Assembly (NCBI RefSeq): GCF_009674535.1
Contig: NZ_WKJK01000004.1
Location: 372,001 to 436,000 of the forward strand
Direction of reading: 5' to 3'
Length of the DNA stretch: 64,000 nucleotides
Origin: Duganella guangzhouensis
Lineage (GTDB): Bacteria; Pseudomonadota; Gammaproteobacteria; Burkholderiales; Burkholderiaceae_D
Both the position numbers and the translations under genes were made by a program. The notes beneath the pieces were generated by a model. The model was not told the origin of the DNA and did not search any database. It saw nothing but the letters and a program-made list of their open reading frames with translations. This document shows, piece by piece, positions 18,437 to 27,879 of the stretch (its first letter is position 1; each line of letters begins with the position of its first letter).

Positions 18437-19390
18437 ATGTTGTCGTCGCTACGTGCTCCCATTGCCGCTGTGTTGATGCTCAGCGCCGGACCGGCGGCGG
18501 CAACGTTTTCCATCGTGGCCTGCGATCGGAATGGCAACTGCGGTGTCGCGGTTGCCACCAACAACCTGGCGGTCGGCGCCAGCGTGCCTTATGCGCAGGC
18601 GCGCGTAGGAGCGCTGGTGTCGCAGTTCGAAACCAATCCATCGTACGGGCCAACCGGGCTGGCGCTGCTGGCTTCAGGGACAACTCCCGAGGCCACGCTT
18701 AACACCTTGCTGGACCGTGACGGGGATTTTGACGGCCAGACCATCGCCGCGCGGCAGGTTGGCATCGTTGCCGCCAACGGCCGCACCGCCTCGTTTACCG
18801 GGGCGGAAGCGCAGGCCTCGGCATGGGCCGGGGCGCTTGGTGGCGACGGTTATTCGGTTCAGGGCAACGGTCTGGCAGGTGCGCAAGTGCTGGCTGCGAT
18901 GCAGCGCGTGTTCGCCTCAACCAGCGGCACGCTGGCCGAGCGCTTGATGGCCGCATTGGAGGCCGGCGAGCGCGCCGGTGGACAAAGCACGGGCAAACTG
19001 TCGGCCGCGTTGCTGGTGCGTACTGTGGACGGTGACTGGCAGGACATCGATCTGCGCGTCGATGCCGCTGCGGAACCGGTCAAGGATTTGCGTCGCTTGA
19101 TGGAGCGGCACTATGCGCTGCAAGCCATGCTGGGCGCAGAGCGACAGATGCGCAAAGGACTTAAGGCGGAAGCGCGCATGTCGGTTTCCGAGGCGTTGCG
19201 CAGAAGCCAGGGGTGGGACCGGATCTGGCGCCGTGCCGCCCGGTTGGCAATGGCGATGGACGATCACGCGGCCGCGCTGGACTATCTCGGTGTGCTGCTG
19301 TCGCTGAACCCTGTATGGGGACGCATCGAAATAGAGGAAGGCCTGTACGCGCCACTCCACGACAACCCTTTATTCATGTCGTGGCGCTAG
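18437..19390 (+). CDS. Exported DUF1028 family protein
   Basis: The 317-residue product has a signal peptide (AAVLMLSAGPAAA) and then a DUF1028 domain (TFSIVACD, GNCGVAVATNNLAVGASVP, ARVGALVSQ), an Ntn-hydrolase-like family of unknown role sometimes next to peptidases. A C-terminal ~90-residue helical extension with Trp and Arg (SQGWDRIWRRAARLAMAM) resembles a putative peptidoglycan-binding or TPR-like tail. The frame is open further upstream, but the ATG at 18437, just after the DUF885 stop, gives the signal peptide. Its last 21 bp overlap the convergent gene that follows. Confidence 0.85.
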   Translation: MLSSLRAPIAAVLMLSAGPAAATFSIVACDRNGNCGVAVATNNLAVGASVPYAQARVGALVSQFETNPSYGPTGLALLASGTTPEATLNTLLDRDGDFDGQTIAARQVGIVAANGRTASFTGAEAQASAWAGALGGDGYSVQGNGLAGAQVLAAMQRVFASTSGTLAERLMAALEAGERAGGQSTGKLSAALLVRTVDGDWQDIDLRVDAAAEPVKDLRRLMERHYALQAMLGAERQMRKGLKAEARMSVSEALRRSQGWDRIWRRAARLAMAMDDHAAALDYLGVLLSLNPVWGRIEIEEGLYAPLHDNPLFMSWR

Positions 19391-20260
19391 CATCTGCGGC
19401 AAGCGGCGCAGGTCGATCTTGGTCACCCACCAGGCGCGGTTCTGGAACGTGAAGTCGAGGCCACCGATGGCAACCACCTTGCCGTCGGTGGCCTCGACGT
19501 CGCCGCTCTTCGGCAGCAAGGGCAAATTCGGACTGCTGTCGCCCAGCGCGTCCAGCGCCTGCATCAGGCGCGGATCGTCGCGCTTCATGGCGGCGCAAGC
19601 GCCGTAAGGGTCGCATACCTGCACCGGGAAGGCGATGAAGCGCGCCGCGCGGTCCATCATATCCTCGCTGCCCAGATAGTTGAACACCCAGCCGGCGGTG
19701 TCGCCCAGGTCGCGCGCGCGTGCCAGGATGGCGTCGTTCTCCTGCTGGATCTCGGCGCGCATCGAGCGGCCTTGCGGGAGCAGCATGTCGTCGACGCGCC
19801 AGCCGTCGTCCTCGCGCACCAGTACGTAGCGGATCTGGCGGTCGTATGCGGTGCCCATGTCGGGGTAGACGTTGAAGCTGGCTTCCACCACGTTGTCGCC
19901 AACCCGGCTGACGCGGAAGCTGGAACGGTCGAAGTCCAGCGTGGGCGAGGCTTCCTGGGTTTGCAGGAACACGTCCTGGTCGGCGCCGTAGCCGCAGATG
20001 TCGTCACCGCGCGAAAGGCTGAAGCACAACTGGCTGTTGGCATCGACCAGCGCTTCCAGTTCCTTCGAGTAGAAGGAGCCGGACGGCAGTTGGCTGGCCT
20101 GGCGCGCTTCCGGCCGCGCCAGATGGTCTTTGTAGAAATCGGTGATCAGGTCCAGCTGCTGCTGTTTCTCCGACCATGCCTTGTCCGCCAGCAGCGCGGC
20201 AATGGCAAACACGAACAGGCCCAGGCCCAACGGCAGCAGGCGTTTCTTCTCGATCTTCAT
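19370..20260 (-). CDS. Membrane-anchored hypothetical protein
   Basis: The 296-residue product has a single N-terminal membrane anchor (LLPLGLGLFVFAIAALLA) and a periplasmic domain beginning ITDFYKDHLARPEARQAS. This start, followed by LPSGSFYSKELEALVD, is reminiscent of DUF3828-like proteins, which is only a weak impression. Four cysteines could make disulfides (LCFSLSRGDDICGYG and VCDPYGACAA). The start overlaps the stop of the upstream AraC regulator gene by 4 bp, so the two are translationally coupled. Function unknown. Confidence 0.7.
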   Translation of the reverse strand: MKIEKKRLLPLGLGLFVFAIAALLADKAWSEKQQQLDLITDFYKDHLARPEARQASQLPSGSFYSKELEALVDANSQLCFSLSRGDDICGYGADQDVFLQTQEASPTLDFDRSSFRVSRVGDNVVEASFNVYPDMGTAYDRQIRYVLVREDDGWRVDDMLLPQGRSMRAEIQQENDAILARARDLGDTAGWVFNYLGSEDMMDRAARFIAFPVQVCDPYGACAAMKRDDPRLMQALDALGDSSPNLPLLPKSGDVEATDGKVVAIGGLDFTFQNRAWWVTKIDLRRLPQMLAPRHE

Positions 20261-21159
20261 GGCGTGGTCCGGAGTTTTTTGATGTCCTGCATCGGCGGCG
20301 CGCCGAACAGGCGGCGGTATTCGCGGCTGAACTGCGAGGCGCTTTCATAGCCCACTTTGTAAGCGGCGGTGGTGGCGTCGACTTCACCGCCGATCAGCAG
20401 CGCGCGCGCGGCCTGCAGGCGCAGCTGCTTCTGGTACTGCATCGGTCCCATCGTGGTCACCGCCTTGAAGCGGTGGTGCAGGCTGGAGACGCTCATGTTG
20501 ATGGCTTGCGCCAGGTCTTCCACTCGCACCGTTTGATCGAAGCGCTCCTTGAGCCAGGCGATGGCTTTGCTGATGCCGCGATCCTGCTGGTCCAGCACGA
20601 TGTTTTGATAAAGCTTGCGGCCATCCGCACCGTTCAGCAGGCGGTAGAGGATTTCTCGTTTCAGTCCCACCGCCAGGAAGGCCGCTTCAGCAGCTGGCGC
20701 GTCCAGCAGGCGCACCAGCTGGTACAGGCTGTCCAGCAGGGTGTCGTCGGTCTTGCCGATGAAGGCGCCGCGCACCGGCTGCTGCGAGTCGATGGCGATC
20801 TGCGCTTCCAGCACGATGGCCGCCAGCTCTTGCGGATCGAGTTCGAGGTTCAGCAGCAGGTAGGGCTTGTCCGGCGTGGCGTTGACGATGTGGCCGGAGG
20901 CCGGCATGTCGACTGACACCGCCAGGTATTCGCCGGGGCCGTAGTCCAGCACCTCATCGCTCAGGTGCACCCGCTTGTGACCCTGCAGGATCACGCAGCA
21001 CGAGGGTTTCAGCACGCCCTTGGTGATGGGCGTGGGATGGGCGGAACGCAGCAGCGACAGGAACGGGATCGCCGTCGCCGCCCGCTGCCCGTCCAGCACA
21101 TGGCGCTGGACGATGTCGATCATGTGATCGATGCGGGTGAGGGCGAAATCCCGTTTCAT
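20257..21159 (-). CDS. AraC family transcriptional regulator
   Basis: The 300-residue product has an N-terminal AraC_N-type cupin region (PCCVILQGHKRVHL-like, GEYLAVSVDMPASGHI) and a C-terminal double helix-turn-helix (RVEDLAQAINMSVSSLHHRF and AAYKVGYESASQFSREYRRLFG). Regulators of this subtype often control an adjacent oxidoreductase gene. Here it sits directly behind uvrA (3-nt gap) and in front of the membrane-anchored gene, so its targets are unclear. Confidence 0.9.
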   Translation of the reverse strand: MKRDFALTRIDHMIDIVQRHVLDGQRAATAIPFLSLLRSAHPTPITKGVLKPSCCVILQGHKRVHLSDEVLDYGPGEYLAVSVDMPASGHIVNATPDKPYLLLNLELDPQELAAIVLEAQIAIDSQQPVRGAFIGKTDDTLLDSLYQLVRLLDAPAAEAAFLAVGLKREILYRLLNGADGRKLYQNIVLDQQDRGISKAIAWLKERFDQTVRVEDLAQAINMSVSSLHHRFKAVTTMGPMQYQKQLRLQAARALLIGGEVDATTAAYKVGYESASQFSREYRRLFGAPPMQDIKKLRTTP

Positions 21160-21162
21160 GGC

Positions 21163-24012
21163 TTACTTCTTCAGCAGCGGCACCAGGTATTTGCCGGTGA
21201 CGCTGGCCGGGTTGGCTGCCACATCCTCCGGCGAGCCGCTGGCGATGATCTTGCCGCCGCCAGCGCCGCCTTCCGGACCCAGGTCGACGATCCAGTCGGC
21301 GGTCTTGATCACATCCAGATTGTGCTCGATGATGACCAGCGTGTTGCCCTGGTCGCGCAGGCGGTGGATCACTTTCAGCAGCAGGTCGATATCGTGGAAG
21401 TGCAGGCCGGTGGTCGGCTCGTCCAGGATGTACAGTGTGCGGCCGGTATCGCGCTTGGACAGTTCCAGCGACAGCTTGACGCGCTGCGCCTCGCCGCCCG
21501 ACAGCGTGGTGGCGCTCTGACCGAGCTTGATGTAGCCCAGGCCGACGTCCAGCAGTGTGTGCAGCTTGCGCGCGATCAGCGGCACCGGCTTGAAGAACTC
21601 GTGCGCGTCTTCGACCGTCATGTCGAGGATCTCGGTGATGTTCTTGCCCTTGTACTGCACTTCCAGCGTTTCGCGGTTATAGCGCTTGCCGTGGCAGACG
21701 TCGCACGGCACGTAGACGTCCGGCAGGAAGTGCATTTCGACCTTGATCACGCCATCGCCCTGGCAGGCTTCGCAGCGGCCGCCCTTGACGTTGAACGAGA
21801 ATCGGCCGGCGCTGTAGCCGCGCTCTTTCGCGGTCGGCACGGTGGCGAACAAATCGCGGATCGGCGTGAACAAGCCGGTGTAGGTGGCCGGATTCGAACG
21901 CGGCGTGCGGCCGATCGGCGCCTGGTCGACCGAGATCACTTTGTCGAAGTGTTCCAGGCCGCTGATGGTGTCGTGCGGCGCCGGCTCGGTTTGCGATCCG
22001 TACAGGTGGCGCGACAGCGCCGGGAACAGGGTGTCGTTGATCAGCGTCGATTTGCCGGAACCGGAGACGCCGGTCACGCAGGTCATCAAACCAACCGGCA
22101 GCTTGAGGTTGACCTTTTTCAGGTTGTTGCCGGTGGCGCCGGTGATCACCAACTGCTTGTCCGGATCGGCCACGTGGCGCTTGGCCGGCACTTCGATCTT
22201 GCGGGTGCCGTTCAGGTATTGCGCGGTCAGCGACTGTTTGTTTTTCAGGATGTCCTTCAGCGAACCGGCGGCGATCACGTCGCCGCCATGCACGCCGGCG
22301 CCCTGGCCCATGTCGACGATGTAGTCGGCGGTGCGGATCGCGTCTTCGTCGTGCTCCACCACCAGCACGCTGTTGCCGATGTCGCGCAGGTGTTTCAGCG
22401 TGTCGATCAGGCGGTCATTGTCGCGCTGGTGCAGGCCGATCGACGGTTCATCCAGCACGTACATCACGCCAGTCAGGCCGGAGCCGATTTGCGAAGCCAG
22501 GCGGATACGCTGCGCTTCGCCGCCCGACAGCGTGTCGGCGCTGCGGTCCAGCGACAGGTAGTCCAGGCCGACGTTGTTCAGGAACTGCAGGCGCGAGATG
22601 ATTTCCTTGACCACGCGGTCGGCGATTTCCTTCTTCGCGCCTTTCAGTTTGAGCTGCTCGAAGAACGACAGCGTTTCGCGCAGCGGCTTCTCGGCGATCT
22701 CGTAGATTGCGCGTTCCTGTTTGCCGCTACCGACTTTGACGTAACGCGCTTCAACACGCAGACGCGCGCCATCGCACGACGGGCATTGCTTCTCGTTGAT
22801 GAATTTGGCCAGTTCCTCTTTCACCGCCATCGAATCGGTTTCGCGATAGCGGCGCGCCAGATTATTCACCACGCCTTCAAAAGTGTGTTCCTTGACCACT
22901 GTGCGGCCGCGCTCATTGATGTAGGTGAACGGGATGGTGGTTTTGCCGGAACCGTTCAGCACCACTTCCTGCGCCGTCTTCGGCAGTTTTTCAAATGGTA
23001 GATCCAGATCGAATTCGTAGAACGCCGCCAGGTTGGACAGCATCGAGAAGTAGAACTGGTTGCGGCGATCCCACCCTTTGACCGCGCCGGAAGCCAGCGA
23101 CAGATTCGGGAAAGCGACAATGCGCTTCGGATCGAAGAATTCGATGTGACCCAGGCCATCGCACTCCGGACAGGCGCCCATCGGATTATTGAAGGAGAAC
23201 AGGCGCGGCTCCAGCTCCTGCAGCGAATAGCCGCAGGTGTTGCAGGCGAACTTGTTGGAATAGACGTGTTCCGTGCCGCTGTCCATTTCCAGCGCGACGG
23301 CGCGGCCATCGGCCAGACGCAGCGCGGTCTCGAAGCTTTCGGCCAGGCGCTGTTTGATTTCGGCGTTGACCTTGACGCGGTCGATCACCACGTCGATGGT
23401 GTGCTTCTCGGTTTTCTTCAGCTTCGGCAGATCGTCCACTTCGTAGATCTTGGCGTCGTGGGTGCCGCTCTGGATGCGGAAGCGCACAAAGCCCTGCGCC
23501 TGCATCTGTTCGAACAGATCCGAATGCTCGCCCTTGCGGTTGGCCACCACCGGCGCCAGGATCATCAGCTTGGTCTCTTGCGGCAGCGCCAGCACCGCGT
23601 CCACCATTTGCGATACGGTTTGCGCGGCCAGCGCCTGGTCCGGGTGATTGATGCAGTAGGGCGTGCCGACGCGCGCGTACAGCAGACGCAGATAGTCGTG
23701 AATCTCGGTCACGGTGCCGACCGTCGAACGCGGATTGTGCGAGGTGGCTTTCTGCTCGATCGAGATGGCCGGCGACAGACCTTCGATCAGGTCGACGTCC
23801 GGTTTTTCCATCAGTTGCAGGAACTGGCGGGCATAGGCCGACAGCGATTCCACATAGCGGCGCTGGCCTTCGGCATACAGCGTGTCAAACGCCAGCGAGG
23901 ATTTGCCGGAGCCGGACAAGCCGGTAATCACGATCAGCTTATTGCGTGGCAGGTCGAGATTGATGTTCTTGAGGTTGTGCGTGCGTGCGCCGCGAATGCG
24001 GATCTGTTCCAT
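21163..24012 (-). CDS. uvrA: Excinuclease ABC subunit A
   Basis: The 949-residue product is full-length UvrA, the damage-recognition ATPase of nucleotide excision repair, which loads UvrB on DNA. It has Walker A motifs GLSGSGKS (31-38) and GVSGSGKS (near 645), two LSGGEAQR signatures, and zinc-module cysteines (CNTCGYS with CPEC, and CEACQGDG with CDVCHGK). A LexA-type operator lies 93 bp upstream of the ATG, so induction in the SOS response is likely. Confidence 0.98.
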   Translation of the reverse strand: MEQIRIRGARTHNLKNINLDLPRNKLIVITGLSGSGKSSLAFDTLYAEGQRRYVESLSAYARQFLQLMEKPDVDLIEGLSPAISIEQKATSHNPRSTVGTVTEIHDYLRLLYARVGTPYCINHPDQALAAQTVSQMVDAVLALPQETKLMILAPVVANRKGEHSDLFEQMQAQGFVRFRIQSGTHDAKIYEVDDLPKLKKTEKHTIDVVIDRVKVNAEIKQRLAESFETALRLADGRAVALEMDSGTEHVYSNKFACNTCGYSLQELEPRLFSFNNPMGACPECDGLGHIEFFDPKRIVAFPNLSLASGAVKGWDRRNQFYFSMLSNLAAFYEFDLDLPFEKLPKTAQEVVLNGSGKTTIPFTYINERGRTVVKEHTFEGVVNNLARRYRETDSMAVKEELAKFINEKQCPSCDGARLRVEARYVKVGSGKQERAIYEIAEKPLRETLSFFEQLKLKGAKKEIADRVVKEIISRLQFLNNVGLDYLSLDRSADTLSGGEAQRIRLASQIGSGLTGVMYVLDEPSIGLHQRDNDRLIDTLKHLRDIGNSVLVVEHDEDAIRTADYIVDMGQGAGVHGGDVIAAGSLKDILKNKQSLTAQYLNGTRKIEVPAKRHVADPDKQLVITGATGNNLKKVNLKLPVGLMTCVTGVSGSGKSTLINDTLFPALSRHLYGSQTEPAPHDTISGLEHFDKVISVDQAPIGRTPRSNPATYTGLFTPIRDLFATVPTAKERGYSAGRFSFNVKGGRCEACQGDGVIKVEMHFLPDVYVPCDVCHGKRYNRETLEVQYKGKNITEILDMTVEDAHEFFKPVPLIARKLHTLLDVGLGYIKLGQSATTLSGGEAQRVKLSLELSKRDTGRTLYILDEPTTGLHFHDIDLLLKVIHRLRDQGNTLVIIEHNLDVIKTADWIVDLGPEGGAGGGKIIASGSPEDVAANPASVTGKYLVPLLKK

Positions 24013-24104
24013 GGGTTTTTGGCCTTTAGAGTCAACCCGTAACTATAGCCGGGTTTGATAACTTGCGCCGACCGTGCGGTGGATTGTGCTGACGGCGCGA
24101 TACA

Positions 24105-24120
24105 CTGTATATAATACCAG
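24105..24120. promoter_or_regulatory. uvrA: LexA (SOS) box upstream of uvrA
   Basis: CTGTATATAATACCAG fits CTG-N10-CAG with an AT-rich core, the form used by LexA of gamma- and betaproteobacteria. It is placed in the shared region between uvrA (minus) and the cobalamin riboswitch (plus). Confidence 0.8.
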
Positions 24121-24184
24121 TATTTTCTTGCGCTGTTTCAACTCGTGTCTGGCGGGGCGGAGAACGTTGAGGTAAGATCTAGCC

Positions 24185-24364
24185 TTGGGTGCAATCTTTC
24201 CATTTTTGGATGATTGTTAAACGGGAAACCGGTGAAGCGACCTTGCGTTGCCATTCCGGTGCAGCCCCCGCTGCTGTAAGCCAGACGACTCCGTCATCAC
24301 GTCACTGCGATAAATCGCGGGAAGACACGGAGAAGGATGAAGGCCAGCCAGAATACCGGCCCAA
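24185..24364 (+). ncRNA. Cobalamin (AdoCbl) riboswitch
   Basis: The closing stem pairs TTGGG (24185-24189) with CCCAA (24360-24364). Inside are AACGGGAAACCGGTGAAG, the CCCCCGCTGCTGTAA core, the receptor strand CGCGGGAAGACACGG and a B12-box variant GCCAGCCAGAATACC (24343-24357). It precedes cbiM by about 145 nt, so binding of adenosylcobalamin should shut off the whole cobalt-uptake and corrin operon. The expression platform between 24365 and 24500 is GC rich but I could not define one hairpin. Confidence 0.9.
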
Positions 24365-24509
24365 AAAGTCAGCACCATCCCCGGGGTGACGGGAAGCCGC
24401 TGTCGATCTTGGCCGGCCCACGTCTCAGCTTCCACGTCCCGCGTCCCCGTTCGACCCGTCTCTCTTCTCCCGCTGGTGTCCGTATAGACCATTCGACGGG
24501 AGGATTCGA

Positions 24510-25184
24510 ATGCATATCATGGAAGGCTTTTTGCCGCCGATGCACGCGCTCGGCTGGACGGCCGCTTCATTACCTTTTCTGGCCTGGGGCTTGCGCGCCA
24601 TTGGCCGTGACCTGCGGGCGCATCCCGAGCGGCGCATGCTGCTCGGTGTGGCGGCGGCGTTTGCGTTTTTGCTGTCGGCCTTGAAGCTGCCGTCGGTGAC
24701 GGGCAGTTGTTCGCATCCGACTGGCGTGGGCCTCGGCGCGGCGCTGTTCGGGCCTGCGGCCATGGTGCCGGTGGGCTTTGTGGTGCTGCTGTTCCAGGCG
24801 CTGTTGATGGCGCACGGCGGCTTGACCACGTTGGGCGCGAATGTGTTTTCGATGGCGATCGTCGGGCCGCTGGTGTCGTACGGCGTGCTGCGCGCGGTCG
24901 CGGCGCTGGGCTTTTCGCGTTCGGTGGCGGTGTTCCTGGCCGCGTGTCTGGGCGATCTGGCGACTTATGTCACCACCTCGGCGCAACTGGCGCTGGCGTT
25001 TCCGGCGGCGGTGGGCGGCTTTGAGGTGTCGTTCCTCAAGTTCGCCGGCATCTTCGCGTTGACGCAGGTGCCGATCGCCATCAGCGAAGGGCTGCTGACG
25101 GTGCTGGTGGTGAACGCCATGGTGCGCTTCAACGCGCACGAACTGCGCGCGCTGCCGGTGATGGCGCTGAAGGAGCGCGCATGA
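24510..25184 (+). CDS. cbiM: Cobalt ECF transporter S component CbiM
   Basis: The 224-residue, highly hydrophobic product starts with [16 protein letters not shown], whose N-terminal Met-His segment forms the Co(II) site in CbiM/NikM proteins. Six to seven membrane helices are visible and [17 protein letters not shown] is the conserved central block. It captures Co2+ for the energy-coupling-factor transporter. GGAGGA precedes the ATG. It is first in the riboswitch-controlled operon, and its stop overlaps cbiN by 4 bp. Confidence 0.96.
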   Translation: MHIMEGFLPPMHALGWTAASLPFLAWGLRAIGRDLRAHPERRMLLGVAAAFAFLLSALKLPSVTGSCSHPTGVGLGAALFGPAAMVPVGFVVLLFQALLMAHGGLTTLGANVFSMAIVGPLVSYGVLRAVAALGFSRSVAVFLAACLGDLATYVTTSAQLALAFPAAVGGFEVSFLKFAGIFALTQVPIAISEGLLTVLVVNAMVRFNAHELRALPVMALKERA

Positions 25185-25519
25185 AGAAGCTTACGACCCT
25201 GATGCTGTGGGCCGCGATTGTGCTGCTGACGGTGCTGCCATTGTGGCTGGTGCATGCGCCGGCCGAGCAGGCAGTTTTCGGTGGCGCCGACACGCGCGCG
25301 CAGGAAGCGATCGGCGTCATCGCACCGTCGTACAAGCCGTGGTTTTCGCCAGTGTTCGAGCCGGCCAGCGACGAAATCGCCTCGCTGCTGTTCGCGCTGC
25401 AAGCCGCCATCGGCGCTGGCGTAATCGGCTACTGGCTCGGCCTCTCCGTCGCCCGCGACCGCGCGCGCCGCGCCGCCGCTGAGTCGCCATCTTCCCCACA
25501 GGCCAACCGTGCTGATTGA
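25181..25519 (+). CDS. cbiN: Cobalt transport protein CbiN
   Basis: The 112-residue product has two membrane helices ([17 protein letters not shown] and [17 protein letters not shown]) joined by a periplasmic loop containing [12 protein letters not shown] and YKPWFSP, which is the CbiN pattern. CbiN helps load cobalt onto CbiM. It overlaps cbiM by 4 bp and cbiQ by 11 bp. The basic, Ala-rich tail after the second helix is longer than usual. Confidence 0.92.
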   Translation: MKKLTTLMLWAAIVLLTVLPLWLVHAPAEQAVFGGADTRAQEAIGVIAPSYKPWFSPVFEPASDEIASLLFALQAAIGAGVIGYWLGLSVARDRARRAAAESPSSPQANRAD

Positions 25520-26243
25520 GTCCTCGGCCTACGCCAGCCGTTGGCGCGATGTGGCGCCATCGGCCAAGGCGCTGTTTGCGCTGGCTGGCATCATCGCATC
25601 CTGGATCGCCCAAGGCCCGGCCGCACTGGCCGCGCTGACCGCCATCCTGATGCTGACCGCCTTCCTCGCCGCCCGTGTGCCGCTGCATGCCTACATTGCC
25701 GCCGCGCTGCCGCCGCTCGGCTTCCTGCTGCTCTCCTACCTGACCATGCTGGTCGGCCCGGACCACAATGGCCACTGGCACATCACCACCGCCATGCTGC
25801 CCACGATTGAACATACCGCCCTGCGTTCGACCGCCATGCTGGCTGCATTGCTGGGCCTCGTGCTCACCACGCCGATGCCCGATCTGCTGGCATTGCTGCG
25901 CAAACTGCGCACGCCGGAACTGCTGCTTGACCTGATGGTTCTCTGCTACCGTATGCTGTTCGTCATGCGCCAGGCCTGGGACGAAAGCATCACCGCGCAA
26001 ACCGCGCGTCTCGGCTACCGCAACTGGCGCCAGGCATGGCGCTCCACCGGGCTGCTGGCCGGCCAGATGGCAGTCCAGGTGTGGCAACGCGCCGCAGCAT
26101 TGCAAACCGCCGCCGACGCCCGCGTCTACCAAGGCACGCTGCGCTTCCTGCCCACCGCCTACCCGCAAGCCAAACGCCAGATCACAGCAGCCGCTGTCGC
26201 TGGCGCGGTGATGCTGGCCATCGCTCTGGGAGACCGTTTATGA
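25509..26243 (+). CDS. cbiQ: Cobalt ECF transporter T component CbiQ
   Basis: The 244-residue membrane product has the energy-coupling transmembrane fold with the coupling motif region (AWDESITAQTARLGYRNW, then LAGQMAVQVWQRAAALQTAADARVY) that docks on the ATPase. The frame opens with GTG at 25509, inside the cbiN end, giving [12 protein letters not shown]. It couples ATP hydrolysis in CbiO to cobalt movement through CbiM. Confidence 0.93.
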   Translation: MLIESSAYASRWRDVAPSAKALFALAGIIASWIAQGPAALAALTAILMLTAFLAARVPLHAYIAAALPPLGFLLLSYLTMLVGPDHNGHWHITTAMLPTIEHTALRSTAMLAALLGLVLTTPMPDLLALLRKLRTPELLLDLMVLCYRMLFVMRQAWDESITAQTARLGYRNWRQAWRSTGLLAGQMAVQVWQRAAALQTAADARVYQGTLRFLPTAYPQAKRQITAAAVAGAVMLAIALGDRL

Positions 26244-27097
26244 GCACGCCGCTACTCGAACTGCAAGCCGTCAGTCACGTCTACCCGGACGGCAGCAAAG
26301 GCCTGAACGACTGCACGCTGACGTTGCAGCGCGGCCGCCGCTACGCCCTGCTGGGTGCCAACGGCGCCGGCAAGACCACTGTGCTGCAACACTTGAATGG
26401 CTTGCTGCGCCCTACCAGCGGCACGCTGCGTTACGACGGCCTGCAGTTCGACTACAGCCGCCAAGGGCTCACCAACCTGCGCACCCGTGTCGGCCTGGTG
26501 TTCCAGAACCCGGATCGTCAGCTTTTCTCCGCGCTGGTGGAAGAAGACGTCTCCTTCGGTCCCCTCAACCTCGGCCTGCACGATGACGAGGTACGCCATC
26601 GCGTCGCCACCGCGCTGGATGCGGTCGGCTTGGGCGGCCACGCGCGCCGTGCCGTGCACCAGCTGAGTTTTGGCCAGAAGAAGCGCGTCTGCATCGCCGG
26701 CGTGCTCGCCATGGAACCGGATGTGCTGCTGCTGGATGAACCCATGGCCGGCCTGGACGCCCCCATGCAGACCGAATTGACAGCCCTGCTGGACCGCCTC
26801 GCCGAGCGTGGCGTCACCATACTGCTGTCCACCCACGACATCGACTTCGCATTGCGCTGGGCCGACGACATCCATGTCATGGCGGCCGGCCGTTGCATCG
26901 CCTCTGGTCCCGCGCAGCAGTTGGCCGCGCAAACCGAGGTGCTGCATGCGGCCGGCCAGCGTCCACCCGCCGCCTTGGCGCTGCACGGGGAATTGGTCGC
27001 CCTCGGCGTGCTGCCGCAAGGCCCGGCCCCACGTAGCGTCGACGCCCTGCTCGACACGCTGCGCGCACTCAAACAATCAGGAGTAATCACTGCATGA
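26240..27097 (+). CDS. cbiO: Cobalt ECF transporter ATPase CbiO
   Basis: The 285-residue product is an ABC ATPase: Walker A GANGAGKTT near residue 38, Q-loop VFQNPDRQLF, signature LSFGQKKRV, Walker B VLLLDEPMAGLD and switch His in STHD. The VFQNPDxQ form is typical of ECF-type ATPases. The ATG at 26240 overlaps the cbiQ stop by 4 bp; the frame is open upstream but without reason to use it. The end overlaps cobM by 4 bp. Confidence 0.95.
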   Translation: MSTPLLELQAVSHVYPDGSKGLNDCTLTLQRGRRYALLGANGAGKTTVLQHLNGLLRPTSGTLRYDGLQFDYSRQGLTNLRTRVGLVFQNPDRQLFSALVEEDVSFGPLNLGLHDDEVRHRVATALDAVGLGGHARRAVHQLSFGQKKRVCIAGVLAMEPDVLLLDEPMAGLDAPMQTELTALLDRLAERGVTILLSTHDIDFALRWADDIHVMAAGRCIASGPAQQLAAQTEVLHAAGQRPPAALALHGELVALGVLPQGPAPRSVDALLDTLRALKQSGVITA

Positions 27098-27879
27098 CCA
27101 CCTTCGGAAAAATCTGGTTCGTTGGCGCCGGACCTGGCGACCCGGAACTCATCACCGTCAAAGGCCAGAAGCTGCTGTCGCAGGCCGGCGCGGTGCTGTT
27201 TGCCGGTTCGCTAGTCGACCGCGCCGTCACCCTGTACGCGCCAGCCGATTGCGCCATCCGCGACTCCAAGGACATGACGCTGGAAGACATGACCGCATGG
27301 CTGATCGACCAGGCCAGCCGCCACGCCACCGTGGTGCGCTTGCAAACCGGCGACCCCGCCCTGTATGGGGCGCTGATTGAACTGGCGCGTCCGCTGAGCG
27401 ACGCTGGCATCGAATGGTCGGTGGTGCCGGGTGTGTCGTCGGCGATGGCGTCGATGGCCGCCGCCGGCGAGTCCATGACGCTGCCGGAAGTGACGCAAAC
27501 CGTCATCCTCACGCGCGTGGAAGGCCGCACGCCGATGCCGGACGGTGAAGACCTGGCCAGCCTGGCCGCGCACCGCACCACCATCTGCATCTTCCTGTCG
27601 ATCACCTTGATGCACAAGGTGGAAACCGCATTGCGCGCCGCCGGCTGGGCTGAAGACTCGCCGATGCTGGTGGTGCACAAGGCCAGTTGGCCGGGCGAAC
27701 AGAAAATCGTTCGTGGCACGCTGGCCGATATCAAGCAGAAGTGCCGGGAGGCCGGCATTGCAAGCCAGGCGATGATCGTCGCCAGCCCCACGCTGGGCGC
27801 GCTGCACTGGGAAACCCTGGCGCGCTCCAAGTTGTATGACCCTACATTTACCCACCGCTTCAGAAAGGCCACCGCATGA
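27094..27879 (+). CDS. cobM: Precorrin-4/cobalt-precorrin-4 C11-methyltransferase
   Basis: The 261-residue product is a tetrapyrrole methylase with the SAM-binding opening IWFVGAGPGDPELITVKG, the LQTGDPALYGAL loop and VVPGVSSAMASMAA. The LTRVEGRTPMP segment is specific to CobM/CbiF. It methylates C11 of the corrin precursor. Because CbiD and CbiG follow in the same operon, the cobalt-containing (CbiF) reaction is the likely one. Confidence 0.94.
   Translation: MTTFGKIWFVGAGPGDPELITVKGQKLLSQAGAVLFAGSLVDRAVTLYAPADCAIRDSKDMTLEDMTAWLIDQASRHATVVRLQTGDPALYGALIELARPLSDAGIEWSVVPGVSSAMASMAAAGESMTLPEVTQTVILTRVEGRTPMPDGEDLASLAAHRTTICIFLSITLMHKVETALRAAGWAEDSPMLVVHKASWPGEQKIVRGTLADIKQKCREAGIASQAMIVASPTLGALHWETLARSKLYDPTFTHRFRKATA

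Noticed and set aside
20965-23001. 678-codon frame on the plus strand opposite uvrA
   Set aside because: It is an antisense shadow of a clear uvrA gene and has no recognisable domain.
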